A stretch of DNA of 36,623 bases from Rugamonas fusca (GTDB taxonomy: Bacteria; Pseudomonadota; Gammaproteobacteria; Burkholderiales; Burkholderiaceae_D), in assembly GCF_014042365.1 (NCBI RefSeq), contig NZ_JACEZS010000038.1, positions 1 through 36,623 of the forward strand. The letters are read 5' to 3'. Position numbers and translations under genes: made by a program. Shown piece by piece: positions 23,367 through 31,345 of this stretch (the first letter of the stretch is position 1; every line of letters begins with the position of its first letter). Below the pieces are notes generated by a model, which saw only the letters and a list, made by a program, of their open reading frames with translations, had not been told where the DNA came from and searched no databases.

Positions 23367-23567
23367 GGCGCTTCCTTTCGGTGGGATGAGTGTTGATGTG
23401 ATCACTGTATCCAGTCGGCCCGGGCGCCGCCATGGGCTTGCGACGAGCGGCGTGATTTGCGGCGCGAACTGCGAAAAATGGCGACCAGTTGTGCGGCGCG
23501 GCGTGCGCCTTTTCCGTCACCCTCCGCTAGTGGATGGCATACCTTCCACAGCCAGCGCGAGGGCCAG

Positions 23568-26500
23568 ATGCGGCGCACGATCACTTATCTATTGCAAGCC
23601 ATGACGGCATGGCGGCGCACGCGGCGGCGCCAGGCCAACTTGCGCGCCGGGGGCACGGGGCCAGGGCGCGACCGCGGCGCGGCGCCAGCGCTGCGGCTGG
23701 TGGCAGGCGCCGCCGGGGCTGGCGCTGGCGCGGCGCCGCCCATCCAGGCGCCGCGCTACCGGCGTGCGCTGGCGGCGGGCGGTGCGCTGGCCTGCGTGGC
23801 CGGCGCCGGCCTGATCGCGGGTCATGCACGCCATCTGGCGGCGGCGACCATGCATACGGCCGGCGCGGCAGGGACGGCGCAGGTGGCCGCCGTGTTCCAG
23901 TCCGTCTTGCCGGGCGCGCGCTTCCAGGTCCCTGCCACGCCAGGAGTGCGCCTGGCCTTGCAGCCGGAAGGCGCCACGCTGGTGGCGGTGGGCATGCGGG
24001 CGGCGGCGCCCGTGCGCGTGGACCTGTGCAGCCAGATGCGTGCGGGAGGCGAGGCGCACATGATCCCGCTGCGCCTCGGCTTGCGCTTCGACGATGTCCG
24101 GCGCTTGGAGGAACAAGGCCAAGCGCCGGCTTTGCATAACGTGCTGTTGGTGGAGGCGCCGCCAGCCGGCGCCATGCCGATGCCGGAAGTTCGGATCAGC
24201 GGCCCGTTGCGGCCGGATTTCGCGCTACCGTCCAGCGAGCCGCTACAACTGCGCTGGCACAGCGTGGGTGGCAAAGCCCGCTGGATCAGCGACGCCACCT
24301 TGGGCCAGGTCGAGCAGGGCAGCGATGGCCAGGTCGGGCTGCGCGAGCAGGGCTGGCTGAGCTGGGACAACGGCGCGGCAGCGCTGCGCCTGGAACGCCG
24401 CGCCAACGTCCTGTGCCCACAGGCCGGCGAGCTGGTGGTGCAACTCTACCGGATGCCATCCGGCGATGCCGCGCCCCAGCCGCGTGCGTTGGTGGCAGGC
24501 TTTCCGGCCCGGGGCAGGCCGGTGAGCGCGGCGCTGCCAGCTGGCGATTACCGGGTACCGGACGCGGCGGCGCCGCCGCTGGAGGATCAAATGCTGTTCG
24601 ACAGCTTGCGCGCGCGCGGGCTGGTGCGCGTGCGCGGCGATGGCGACCTCGAAGCGGCGCCGCGCGACATCCTGCCCTGGCTGGCCAGTCCCGCGCCCAT
24701 GCGCGCGGTCGAATTGGCGCAATGGCAGGGCGTGGCGGCCGACGCGGCCACGGCCAGGCTGCTCAAGCGCCTGTACTACCAGGCTGACGGCGCCTATGTG
24801 CGGCAGCAGATCCGCATCTACAACGACGAGCGGCGCTTGCTGGCGTGGCGTGCCCAAGAGGGCGAGGCGCGCTGGCGCGCCAGTGCCGTGCCTACGGCGG
24901 GGCCGGGCGGCGACGCCGCCGTTGCGCAGCCGTTGACCGAAAGCGCGCAGATGCCCGCCAGTGCCGCCGGCCTGTTCGCCGAACTGCCGCAGGGTTGGCA
25001 GCCGTGGACGCGGGTGGTGCGCTGGCCGCAGGCCGCGTCGGCGGACGTGGTACGGCTGCAAGCCCAATTGCCCCATCCCGCGACGGCCGGCGACGTGCTG
25101 CACTTGCTGGTGATCGGCCAGGTGCGGGCAGTGAATGGCGCGCGCGCGCGGCTGCTGCCGGCTTGCACGGGACGGGGTTGCGCGACGCCCGGCGACGTCC
25201 AGCTGGTCACGCTGGAGCTGGCGCCGGGCGCGCGCGGTGTGGCGCTGGACGTGTCGGCGTTGCGCGCGAGTTCACCGGAAGACCGCAAGTACCGGCACCT
25301 GGCCGTCGTTGATGGCCAGCCGGTGTGGCAGGCGCTGGCCGGACCGGGCCGGGGGGCGCCGTCCATGCCGGCCGCGCCGGTCCCGGTTCAGCTGCGGGAC
25401 CGCAACGGCACGCCGCTATGGGCCGATGGCGCGCCCACCCAGGCCGCGTTGGACGCGGGCATGGCCACGCTGCTGGGCGTGAACGGGGCCCAGGCCAGTG
25501 GCGTCGCGGGTGTGCTGGGCCGCCGTCCGGCCACCGGCGGTGCAACCGTCCCGGCCCGGCTCACGCTGGACTTGCCGCTGCAGGCGCTGAGCCAGAAGGT
25601 GCTGGATTGCGTGGCCATGCGGCGCGGCCATTGGGACGGCAGGCGCTGTGCCGGTGGCCAGGCCGCGCCGCCGGGGCGCCATGCCGGCATCGTCATCCTC
25701 GACACGGAGACGGGCGACCTGCTGGCCGCGGCCGGCGCGGGCACTGGCGCCGTCAACGCGGCCAACTGGGCCGAGGTGCGCGATTTCGACCGCGCCAACC
25801 CGGCCCGCAGCGCCTTGCGCCTGCCGGCCTTGCAGCACGACGGCGGCGCCCACCAGAGTCCCGGTTCCACGTTCAAGATCATCAGCGCCTTGGGCCTGGA
25901 GCTGGCCGCCAGGCGTGATCCGCAGATCGACAGCTTGCTAGGCGGGCTGCCGCTGGCGGCCATCAACCGCATGGCGGCGCAGCGCGGCTTCGGTTTCCAG
26001 ACCGACGCGGCGACCTACCCCTTCAACACCCGGCTGGCCCACATCACCAACTACAAGGAGCAAAGCCTGGACCGCCGCGCGCAGGATGGGCGCCTGGGAC
26101 TGGCGCAGGCGCTGACCTACAGCCTCAATACCTGGTTCGCCTGGTCGGGCGAGTTGAGCGACGCCAGCCTGTTCGGCCGCCCCGACGGTGGCGCGCCGGA
26201 CCTGCAGGCGCTGGATGCGGACGCGCTGGACCCCGTGCGCCCCATCCTGGCCGCCGCGCACCGGCTGGGATTTGGCCGGCCCTTGCGGCTGGACGGCGGC
26301 TTGCTGCCGCCCGATTTCAACTGGCAGCCCTGGGACGCGCTGCAAGCCACGCCGGCCCATATCGACCCTATCCACACGCGCCACGAACTGCGGCAAATGA
26401 CGATAGGCTTGCGCATGCAGGCCACGCCGCTGCAAATGGCGCTGGCGGCGGGCGCGGTCGGGCAGGGCGCCGTGATCGCGCCGCGCATGCTGCTGGCGCT

Positions 26501-26867
26501 GGACGGCAAGGACGGCGCCGTGCCACCCGCGCAGGCGCTGGACATACGGCTGGACCGCATCCGGGCCGGCATGAAAGGCGTGATCGACGTGGGCACGGCG
26601 GCCGGCGCGTTCTCCGGCCCGGCGCTGGCCGCGCTGCGGCCCCACCTGTATGGCAAGACCGGCACCGCTCCCAGCGGCGATGGCACGGCCACTGTGTGGT
26701 TCGCCGGCTGGCTGGAGCCGGGCAGCCTGCCGGGACAGGCGCACCGCCTGGCGCTGGCCGTCTTCGCCAGCCATTCCGAGGCCACGGGCGGCGAGCACGC
26801 GGCGCCGGTGGCGGCCGGCATCCTGGCGACGCTGGCGAGGCAGAACGGGGAACAGAAGGGGAAATAG
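23568..26867 (+). CDS. Large penicillin-binding transpeptidase with novel N-terminal region
   Basis: This encodes 1099 residues from the ATG at 23568, which follows a GAGGG site. An Arg-rich, probably cytoplasmic N-terminus leads to a membrane helix around residues 65-90, so the bulk is periplasmic. The C-terminal 400 residues are a penicillin-binding transpeptidase: S767-T-F-K770 (active-site Ser and Lys), S852-L-N854 and K1030-T-G-T1033 are all present, preceded by the ARLTLDLPLQALSQ entry strand. Such domains cross-link peptidoglycan and bind beta-lactams. There is no glycosyltransferase domain and no usual class B dimerisation module. The intervening ~600 residues are unrecognised and look beta-rich. 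It lies 114 nt upstream of the kinase/SPFH gene array in the same direction and probably belongs to it. Confidence 0.85.
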   Translation: MRRTITYLLQAMTAWRRTRRRQANLRAGGTGPGRDRGAAPALRLVAGAAGAGAGAAPPIQAPRYRRALAAGGALACVAGAGLIAGHARHLAAATMHTAGAAGTAQVAAVFQSVLPGARFQVPATPGVRLALQPEGATLVAVGMRAAAPVRVDLCSQMRAGGEAHMIPLRLGLRFDDVRRLEEQGQAPALHNVLLVEAPPAGAMPMPEVRISGPLRPDFALPSSEPLQLRWHSVGGKARWISDATLGQVEQGSDGQVGLREQGWLSWDNGAAALRLERRANVLCPQAGELVVQLYRMPSGDAAPQPRALVAGFPARGRPVSAALPAGDYRVPDAAAPPLEDQMLFDSLRARGLVRVRGDGDLEAAPRDILPWLASPAPMRAVELAQWQGVAADAATARLLKRLYYQADGAYVRQQIRIYNDERRLLAWRAQEGEARWRASAVPTAGPGGDAAVAQPLTESAQMPASAAGLFAELPQGWQPWTRVVRWPQAASADVVRLQAQLPHPATAGDVLHLLVIGQVRAVNGARARLLPACTGRGCATPGDVQLVTLELAPGARGVALDVSALRASSPEDRKYRHLAVVDGQPVWQALAGPGRGAPSMPAAPVPVQLRDRNGTPLWADGAPTQAALDAGMATLLGVNGAQASGVAGVLGRRPATGGATVPARLTLDLPLQALSQKVLDCVAMRRGHWDGRRCAGGQAAPPGRHAGIVILDTETGDLLAAAGAGTGAVNAANWAEVRDFDRANPARSALRLPALQHDGGAHQSPGSTFKIISALGLELAARRDPQIDSLLGGLPLAAINRMAAQRGFGFQTDAATYPFNTRLAHITNYKEQSLDRRAQDGRLGLAQALTYSLNTWFAWSGELSDASLFGRPDGGAPDLQALDADALDPVRPILAAAHRLGFGRPLRLDGGLLPPDFNWQPWDALQATPAHIDPIHTRHELRQMTIGLRMQATPLQMALAAGAVGQGAVIAPRMLLALDGKDGAVPPAQALDIRLDRIRAGMKGVIDVGTAAGAFSGPALAALRPHLYGKTGTAPSGDGTATVWFAGWLEPGSLPGQAHRLALAVFASHSEATGGEHAAPVAAGILATLARQNGEQKGK

Positions 26868-26981
26868 CCCGGTTTCCCGCAGCATGGCGCGGCCCGATTT
26901 GTGGCATGATTTTGTAGCGTCCGCCGGCGGTCGTTCGTCCCGCAACGGCCCGGTGTGCGCATCTTCAGTTGACAGGAAAGT

Positions 26982-28325
26982 ATGCGCTTGCCAGGAACCC
27001 GGTACCAGGAGCATGGCTGGGAGCAGGTGCGGAAACTGCTGGGACGCTGCTCGTTGCAGGCGTTCCGGCAGCTGGACATGCATCTGGTGCTCGATCCGGC
27101 GCGGCATGACGCGCTGCTGGACGCCTACGTCGATACGTTGGCCGCCGGCCTGCGCGCGGGCGAACGGCTGGCGCGCTCCGAAGCCAGTGGCAACAGCTAC
27201 GGCGACAGCGTGTGCGAACTGGCGCTCAGCCTCGCGTTCGAACTGCACGCCCATCCCTCGTACTGGCAGGCGTTCGTGGCTGCGCTGGTGGCCGACCATG
27301 CGCGCGGTGGCCCGTCCTGGACCGATCCGGCGGCCGAAGCGGCCCAGCGCAAGAAGGTCAACGACATGTACGCTGGCCTGCGCGACAAGGTCGACGCGGA
27401 CAACTACATCGTGGCCACGGGCCGCGATTGTTCGCCCAATAAAATCTACACCTACCGCATGCTCGACACGGCCTGGCACGAGCTGGCGCAACTGTTTGCC
27501 GATGTCGACGCGCACCGCGAACGGTTGGCCGTCATCCTGGACCGGGCGCCGGCTGCCTTGCCGCTAGCGGTTCGGGATATGAAGATCGGGGCCTGCCAGC
27601 CGGAATGGATCATCGGCTGGAGCGCAACGCAGGAGCGCTACACGGGCGCGCCGGGACCGCTGCACACGCGCTCCAAGCGCTTCTCCAGCCTCAAGAACAA
27701 TCCTGCCCGGATCGCGGCCATGCTGGCCGAAATCGGCGGCTACGAGGAATTGTCATCGAACCAGGATCGCGCCGACCCGTGGCAGGAGGATGCGGGCGAG
27801 GCCGCGTCCTGGCTGGAAGACTACTGGCGCGTGATCAGCGCGTCTGAGCAGCGGGAAGCGCAGGGAGAGGACGGCGTCGGCCCCGTGGTCGACCTGATCC
27901 TGCCCCCGCCGGAGCCGGACGACGCCGAGCCGGCCGACGAGACCGAACCGGCGGCCGGGGAAGGGGAGGCGGCGCCACATGATCTGGCGCACGACCCGGT
28001 GCGCCTGGCCGCCGAACAGTCCATCGCCGTCGCGCTTTCCCTGCCCCCCCGCTATCTGGAAGTGGCGCGGGCGGCGCAGGATACGTCCAGCTGGACGCTG
28101 CGCGTGCTGCACGATACGACGCTGCCGATACGGTTGGCCGTGTATCACAAGCTGCTGGGGCCGGGCGACGACAGTTATCCGGATGCCTGGCTGGACGCGG
28201 CCACCGGCGAACTGCCCACGCTACAGCAATTGGCCGCGCTGGATGGCATCTCGATGCCCACGTTGCGCAAGCGTCGCAACGAAGCAATCGCCCGGTTGCA
28301 GGCGGCCTACACGGGAGCCACGTAA
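26982..28325 (+). CDS. Uncharacterised protein with C-terminal HTH-like segment
   Basis: This encodes 447 residues from the ATG at 26982 (AGGAAAG site). I do not recognise a family. The first 250 residues look helical (ALLDAYVDTLAAGLRAGERL). A Pro/Glu/Asp-rich acidic linker lies around residues 300-345. The end, LQQLAALDGISMPTLRKRRN, followed by EAIARLQAAY, resembles a sigma-region-4 or LuxR-like helix-turn-helix, so it may bind DNA. There are no membrane segments. It starts the compact run of genes ending at 33622/35951, and its stop precedes the next start by 14 nt. Confidence 0.7.
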   Translation: MRLPGTRYQEHGWEQVRKLLGRCSLQAFRQLDMHLVLDPARHDALLDAYVDTLAAGLRAGERLARSEASGNSYGDSVCELALSLAFELHAHPSYWQAFVAALVADHARGGPSWTDPAAEAAQRKKVNDMYAGLRDKVDADNYIVATGRDCSPNKIYTYRMLDTAWHELAQLFADVDAHRERLAVILDRAPAALPLAVRDMKIGACQPEWIIGWSATQERYTGAPGPLHTRSKRFSSLKNNPARIAAMLAEIGGYEELSSNQDRADPWQEDAGEAASWLEDYWRVISASEQREAQGEDGVGPVVDLILPPPEPDDAEPADETEPAAGEGEAAPHDLAHDPVRLAAEQSIAVALSLPPRYLEVARAAQDTSSWTLRVLHDTTLPIRLAVYHKLLGPGDDSYPDAWLDAATGELPTLQQLAALDGISMPTLRKRRNEAIARLQAAYTGAT

Positions 28326-28339
28326 TGAAGGAGAACGAC

Positions 28340-28999
28340 ATGCAAACCATACCAATGGATGACCGGCTGGGAGAGCGCCTGCTGCTGTCGCGGGCCGTGC
28401 CCGGCGACCGGCTGATGCTGGCCGACGCCACCTTGCTCGCCGCGCTCGATGGCAGCCGTGCGCTCACGCCCAACGAACGTGCGGCTTTGCAGCAATCGCC
28501 GCTGACTTTGCGCCGCTTCCGTCAGCTGGCGCTGGAAAGGCGCGCGGCGGGTACGCCAGGCCAGCTTGCCGCCCACGCTGCCGCCAGTGTCGCCGCCGGC
28601 AACGCACTACGATCGGGCCATGGCCGGCCCGGCAGCGCCGCCGCCAACGACGCCGACTGGCACGGCAGCAGCGGCATGCTGCGCGCCGCCGCCACCGGCG
28701 CCGCGCTCGAGATGCTGAGCACGGACGATGGATTCTGGGCCCTGCATTTCCTGCCCGATGGCGAGGGCTGGCAAGTGGTGCTCAAGCTGGCGGCCGAGGC
28801 GCCGTTCGCGCAGCGCCTGCTGCGCGAGCAGACCCTGTTGCGCGTAGTGGACGGTGGTGGCGCCATCGTCCTGCAGGGCCGGCTGGACGCGGACGGCGAA
28901 TGTGAAAAGTCCTGGCCGTTCGCCACCGCGCCCGCGCCGCATTTTCATCTGTACGGCGCGCGCTTCGCCGTCGAGCCGGTCCCGTCGGCCGCGCCCTGA
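28340..28999 (+). CDS. Uncharacterised protein of the kinase/SPFH cluster
   Basis: This encodes 219 residues from the ATG at 28340, chosen because AAGGAG lies 6 nt upstream; an ATG at 28325 overlapping the previous stop has no site of its own. The N-terminal part has LMLADATLLAALDGSRALTP and SPLTLRRFRQLALERRA, a helical pattern seen in small partner proteins of regulators. The C-terminal 110 residues look like beta strands (GFWALHFLPDGEGWQVVLKL). No family was recognised. The position directly behind an HTH-ended gene allows a regulator/anti-regulator pairing, but this is speculation. Confidence 0.65.
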   Translation: MQTIPMDDRLGERLLLSRAVPGDRLMLADATLLAALDGSRALTPNERAALQQSPLTLRRFRQLALERRAAGTPGQLAAHAAASVAAGNALRSGHGRPGSAAANDADWHGSSGMLRAAATGAALEMLSTDDGFWALHFLPDGEGWQVVLKLAAEAPFAQRLLREQTLLRVVDGGGAIVLQGRLDADGECEKSWPFATAPAPHFHLYGARFAVEPVPSAAP

Positions 29000-29002
29000 A
29001 GC

Positions 29003-30199
29003 ATGGGCCTGTTCCGACGCCGCCGCCACCAGCCCGCCGATACCAATGGGCTGGGCAGGGACGTGATCGCCCGGCGTCTCGATGATGGCGATGTCGCGCC
29101 GGCGGCATGCCGGGTCGTCATCTTCAATCCAGGCGGCCATGCGCGCCGCGCCGTGGCCGGTAAGATCAACTGCGCGGAAGGCGAAACCGTCTTCTGTTTC
29201 CATCCCGGCCCGTATCGCGTGGACTTGACGCCGTTCGCGGCCGCGCCTGAACTGGGCCTGCGCCTGCGATTCGTGATCGACGCGGCCGACCCGCGCGTGG
29301 TCCAGCAGCGCTTCGACTTGTTCCTGTACAGCGAGGTGGAGGCCAGCCTGGAAGTGGACGACATGCGCGCCCGCATCGACCAGGCGCTGCAGGCCGAACT
29401 GGCGCAAGGTCCGCTGGAGCTGCCGCCTTGCACCACCCTGGACGAGTGGCATGCCTTCCGTTCAGGTCTGAACCAATTGTTGTACACGCGCCTGGGCATC
29501 ACGGTGGACGATTGCGTGCCGGTCGACCTGGGAGACCAGGTCGATTACGCGGACATGCTCACGGAGCGGGCATTGCGGGCGGCCGCCGTGGCCGCGCCCA
29601 TGCCGGCGGCGGACTTGCCCCCGGACGCGGTTCCGAATGTGAGTCCGAATGTGCCCCCGCACCTGACAACGACGGGCGGCACCGACGCGACTCCCGGCCA
29701 GGCACCCCCGCCTCGGCATGCGGCGCCATCGGCCGGCCAGCCACCGGCGGTCTGCGACGCCAGGGCGCTGCGGCGCCTGTTCCTGGAGTTGCCCGCGCTG
29801 AGCACGGCCTTGCGCTTGCTGGCCTTACCCGCGGGGCAAGCGCCATTCCAGGTCCAGCAAGACTTGCTGCGCCGGCTCGCACTGCTCAAACTGAACGTGG
29901 ACACCATGCCGTCCCTGGCATGGGCCGCACCGGATCAGCCGTTGGAACCGCACCAGCAAGCGCGCCGCAGCCGTAACAGTACAGCCGCCGTGGCCGCGCT
30001 GGATGAAGCATGGGCACTGTTGGCCCGGCTGCAACTTGCCGTGCCGGTACAGTGGGCCGAACTGTCCGATGAGGCGAGCCGCATCTGCGCCAATCTGGAA
30101 TACGACCTCGCCTTGCGCCGCGCACCCTACGAACCGATCCACGAGGATGAACTGCTGGACCAGCCAGCGCCGTCCATGCGCCGGGAGCCCAAACTATGA
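29003..30199 (+). CDS. SPFH-like protein of the kinase cluster (divergent)
   Basis: This encodes 398 residues, starting 4 nt after the previous stop, probably by translational coupling. Residues about 35-185 have the order of an SPFH/band-7 core. There is an early beta strand VFCFHPGPYRVDLTPF, then LFLYSEVEASLEVDDMRARI, a helix with ALQAELAQG, then LLYTRLGITVDDCVPVDLGD, which recalls the conserved end of SPFH domains. A Pro-rich linker (about 200-245) and a helical C-terminus follow. There is no membrane anchor and no zinc ribbon. SPFH proteins scaffold membrane microdomains. The assignment is by pattern, not strong similarity, so a different fold is possible. Confidence 0.55.
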   Translation: MGLFRRRRHQPADTNGLGRDVIARRLDDGDVAPAACRVVIFNPGGHARRAVAGKINCAEGETVFCFHPGPYRVDLTPFAAAPELGLRLRFVIDAADPRVVQQRFDLFLYSEVEASLEVDDMRARIDQALQAELAQGPLELPPCTTLDEWHAFRSGLNQLLYTRLGITVDDCVPVDLGDQVDYADMLTERALRAAAVAAPMPAADLPPDAVPNVSPNVPPHLTTTGGTDATPGQAPPPRHAAPSAGQPPAVCDARALRRLFLELPALSTALRLLALPAGQAPFQVQQDLLRRLALLKLNVDTMPSLAWAAPDQPLEPHQQARRSRNSTAAVAALDEAWALLARLQLAVPVQWAELSDEASRICANLEYDLALRRAPYEPIHEDELLDQPAPSMRREPKL

Positions 30200-31254
30200 C
30201 CTTGCCCACCACCGCGCAATGCCTGGCCTTGCTGGCCGATGGCCGCCTGCTGGCCATCACGGCCAGCCGCCGTCCGCGCGCCAACCGGGCCGACGTCAAG
30301 TGCGTCGTTGCCGGCGCGCCCGCCACCTGCGAGCGCATGCAGGAGGTGGTGCGGCTGGCCCGCCACACGGAAGCGCGCTTGGACAGCCGCGACCAGGTGG
30401 TGCTCAGCATGGATACCGTGCCGGCGCCGGACGAGCGTGACTGGGAACTGGCCGCCGTGCTGGCCGACCGCATGGTGCGCGGGCTGTACCGGCACAGCGG
30501 CGGCGCTGTACTGGCACACGGCCGCTCGGACGCCTGGCACCTGGGCCGGGTGCAGGCTGGCGTGCCGCTTGCAATCGGGCACGTCCGTCACCATTTGCCC
30601 CTTGCTCCCGCGCTGGTGGTGGGCGCTGGCACGGACCTGGCGCCCGATGTTGACTGCCTGTCCATTTCCCACCTGGGCGGCCTGCTTGGCCATCCCGACC
30701 CCGCTGCGGCCGTGTCCAGCGCCAAGGCCTGGTTTCCCCTGCATAGCGGCGGTGTCAACGACAGCCTGGGCTGGGTGGAAGTGAGCGTCCATCCCCTTGC
30801 GCAGGGCGGGGCAGACGAGGAGGATACGATCGCCGCGCCCGGCGCGGACCTGGGCACGCAACTGGCCGTGCGCCGCGCGCTGGCCGGGGCCCGCCATTTC
30901 GATGGCCGGGGACTGGGGCGCTGGCGTAGCGTGGTGCGCTTTGGCCAGCCCCGCTTCCAGGGCGCGTCCTACGAACTGGCGCTGGTGATGGCGGACCGCC
31001 TCGCGCGCGGGCGCGAGTACGTGCCGCGCGGGCGCATCATCGCCACCGGCTGTTCCAGCGCCTGGCACGCGGGGCAGGTGGAAACGGTGGAGGGCGTGGA
31101 ACCCAAGCTGGCGTTGATATTAGAGCAAGCCGTGGCGGGCGACCGGGTGCTGTTGCCGGCCGCCTGGCAGGGGCAGTTGCCGGATGGATTCGCCGCCGCG
31201 CTGCGCGCGCGCGGCGCCAGCCATGCTTGCATCGAACGAATTGGCATGATCTGA
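30196..31254 (+). CDS. Duplicated Lon-protease-fold protein
   Basis: This encodes 352 residues; its ATG overlaps the previous stop (ATGA). The C-terminal half resembles the proteolytic domain of Lon (S16). S258 in FQGASYELALVMADR stands where Lon has its catalytic Ser. K304 in VEGVEPKLALILEQA stands where Lon has its catalytic Lys, 46 residues later (43 in E. coli Lon), followed by DRVLLPAAW like the strand after the Lon Lys. The N-terminal half is a second copy: W83-ELAAVLADRMVRG with SDAWH at 111 aligns without gaps to Y259-ELALVMADRLARG with SSAWH at 287. The first copy lacks Ser and Lys. No ATPase is attached, so it may process a partner protein or be regulatory. Confidence 0.7.
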   Translation: MTLPTTAQCLALLADGRLLAITASRRPRANRADVKCVVAGAPATCERMQEVVRLARHTEARLDSRDQVVLSMDTVPAPDERDWELAAVLADRMVRGLYRHSGGAVLAHGRSDAWHLGRVQAGVPLAIGHVRHHLPLAPALVVGAGTDLAPDVDCLSISHLGGLLGHPDPAAAVSSAKAWFPLHSGGVNDSLGWVEVSVHPLAQGGADEEDTIAAPGADLGTQLAVRRALAGARHFDGRGLGRWRSVVRFGQPRFQGASYELALVMADRLARGREYVPRGRIIATGCSSAWHAGQVETVEGVEPKLALILEQAVAGDRVLLPAAWQGQLPDGFAAALRARGASHACIERIGMI

Positions 31255-31345
31255 ATCGTGCGCAAAAGGAGTACCGGTGGGCCCCTGCTAAAATCGTTGG
31301 CGGGCTGGGGTGGTTCCGGAGGATGAACCCAAGAAGGAGTCTGGC

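Noticed and set aside
26908..26935. Sigma-54-like promoter tggcatgattttgta before the 26982 gene
   Set aside because: Spacing between the GG and GC elements is one base off and the second element reads TTGT, not TTGC.
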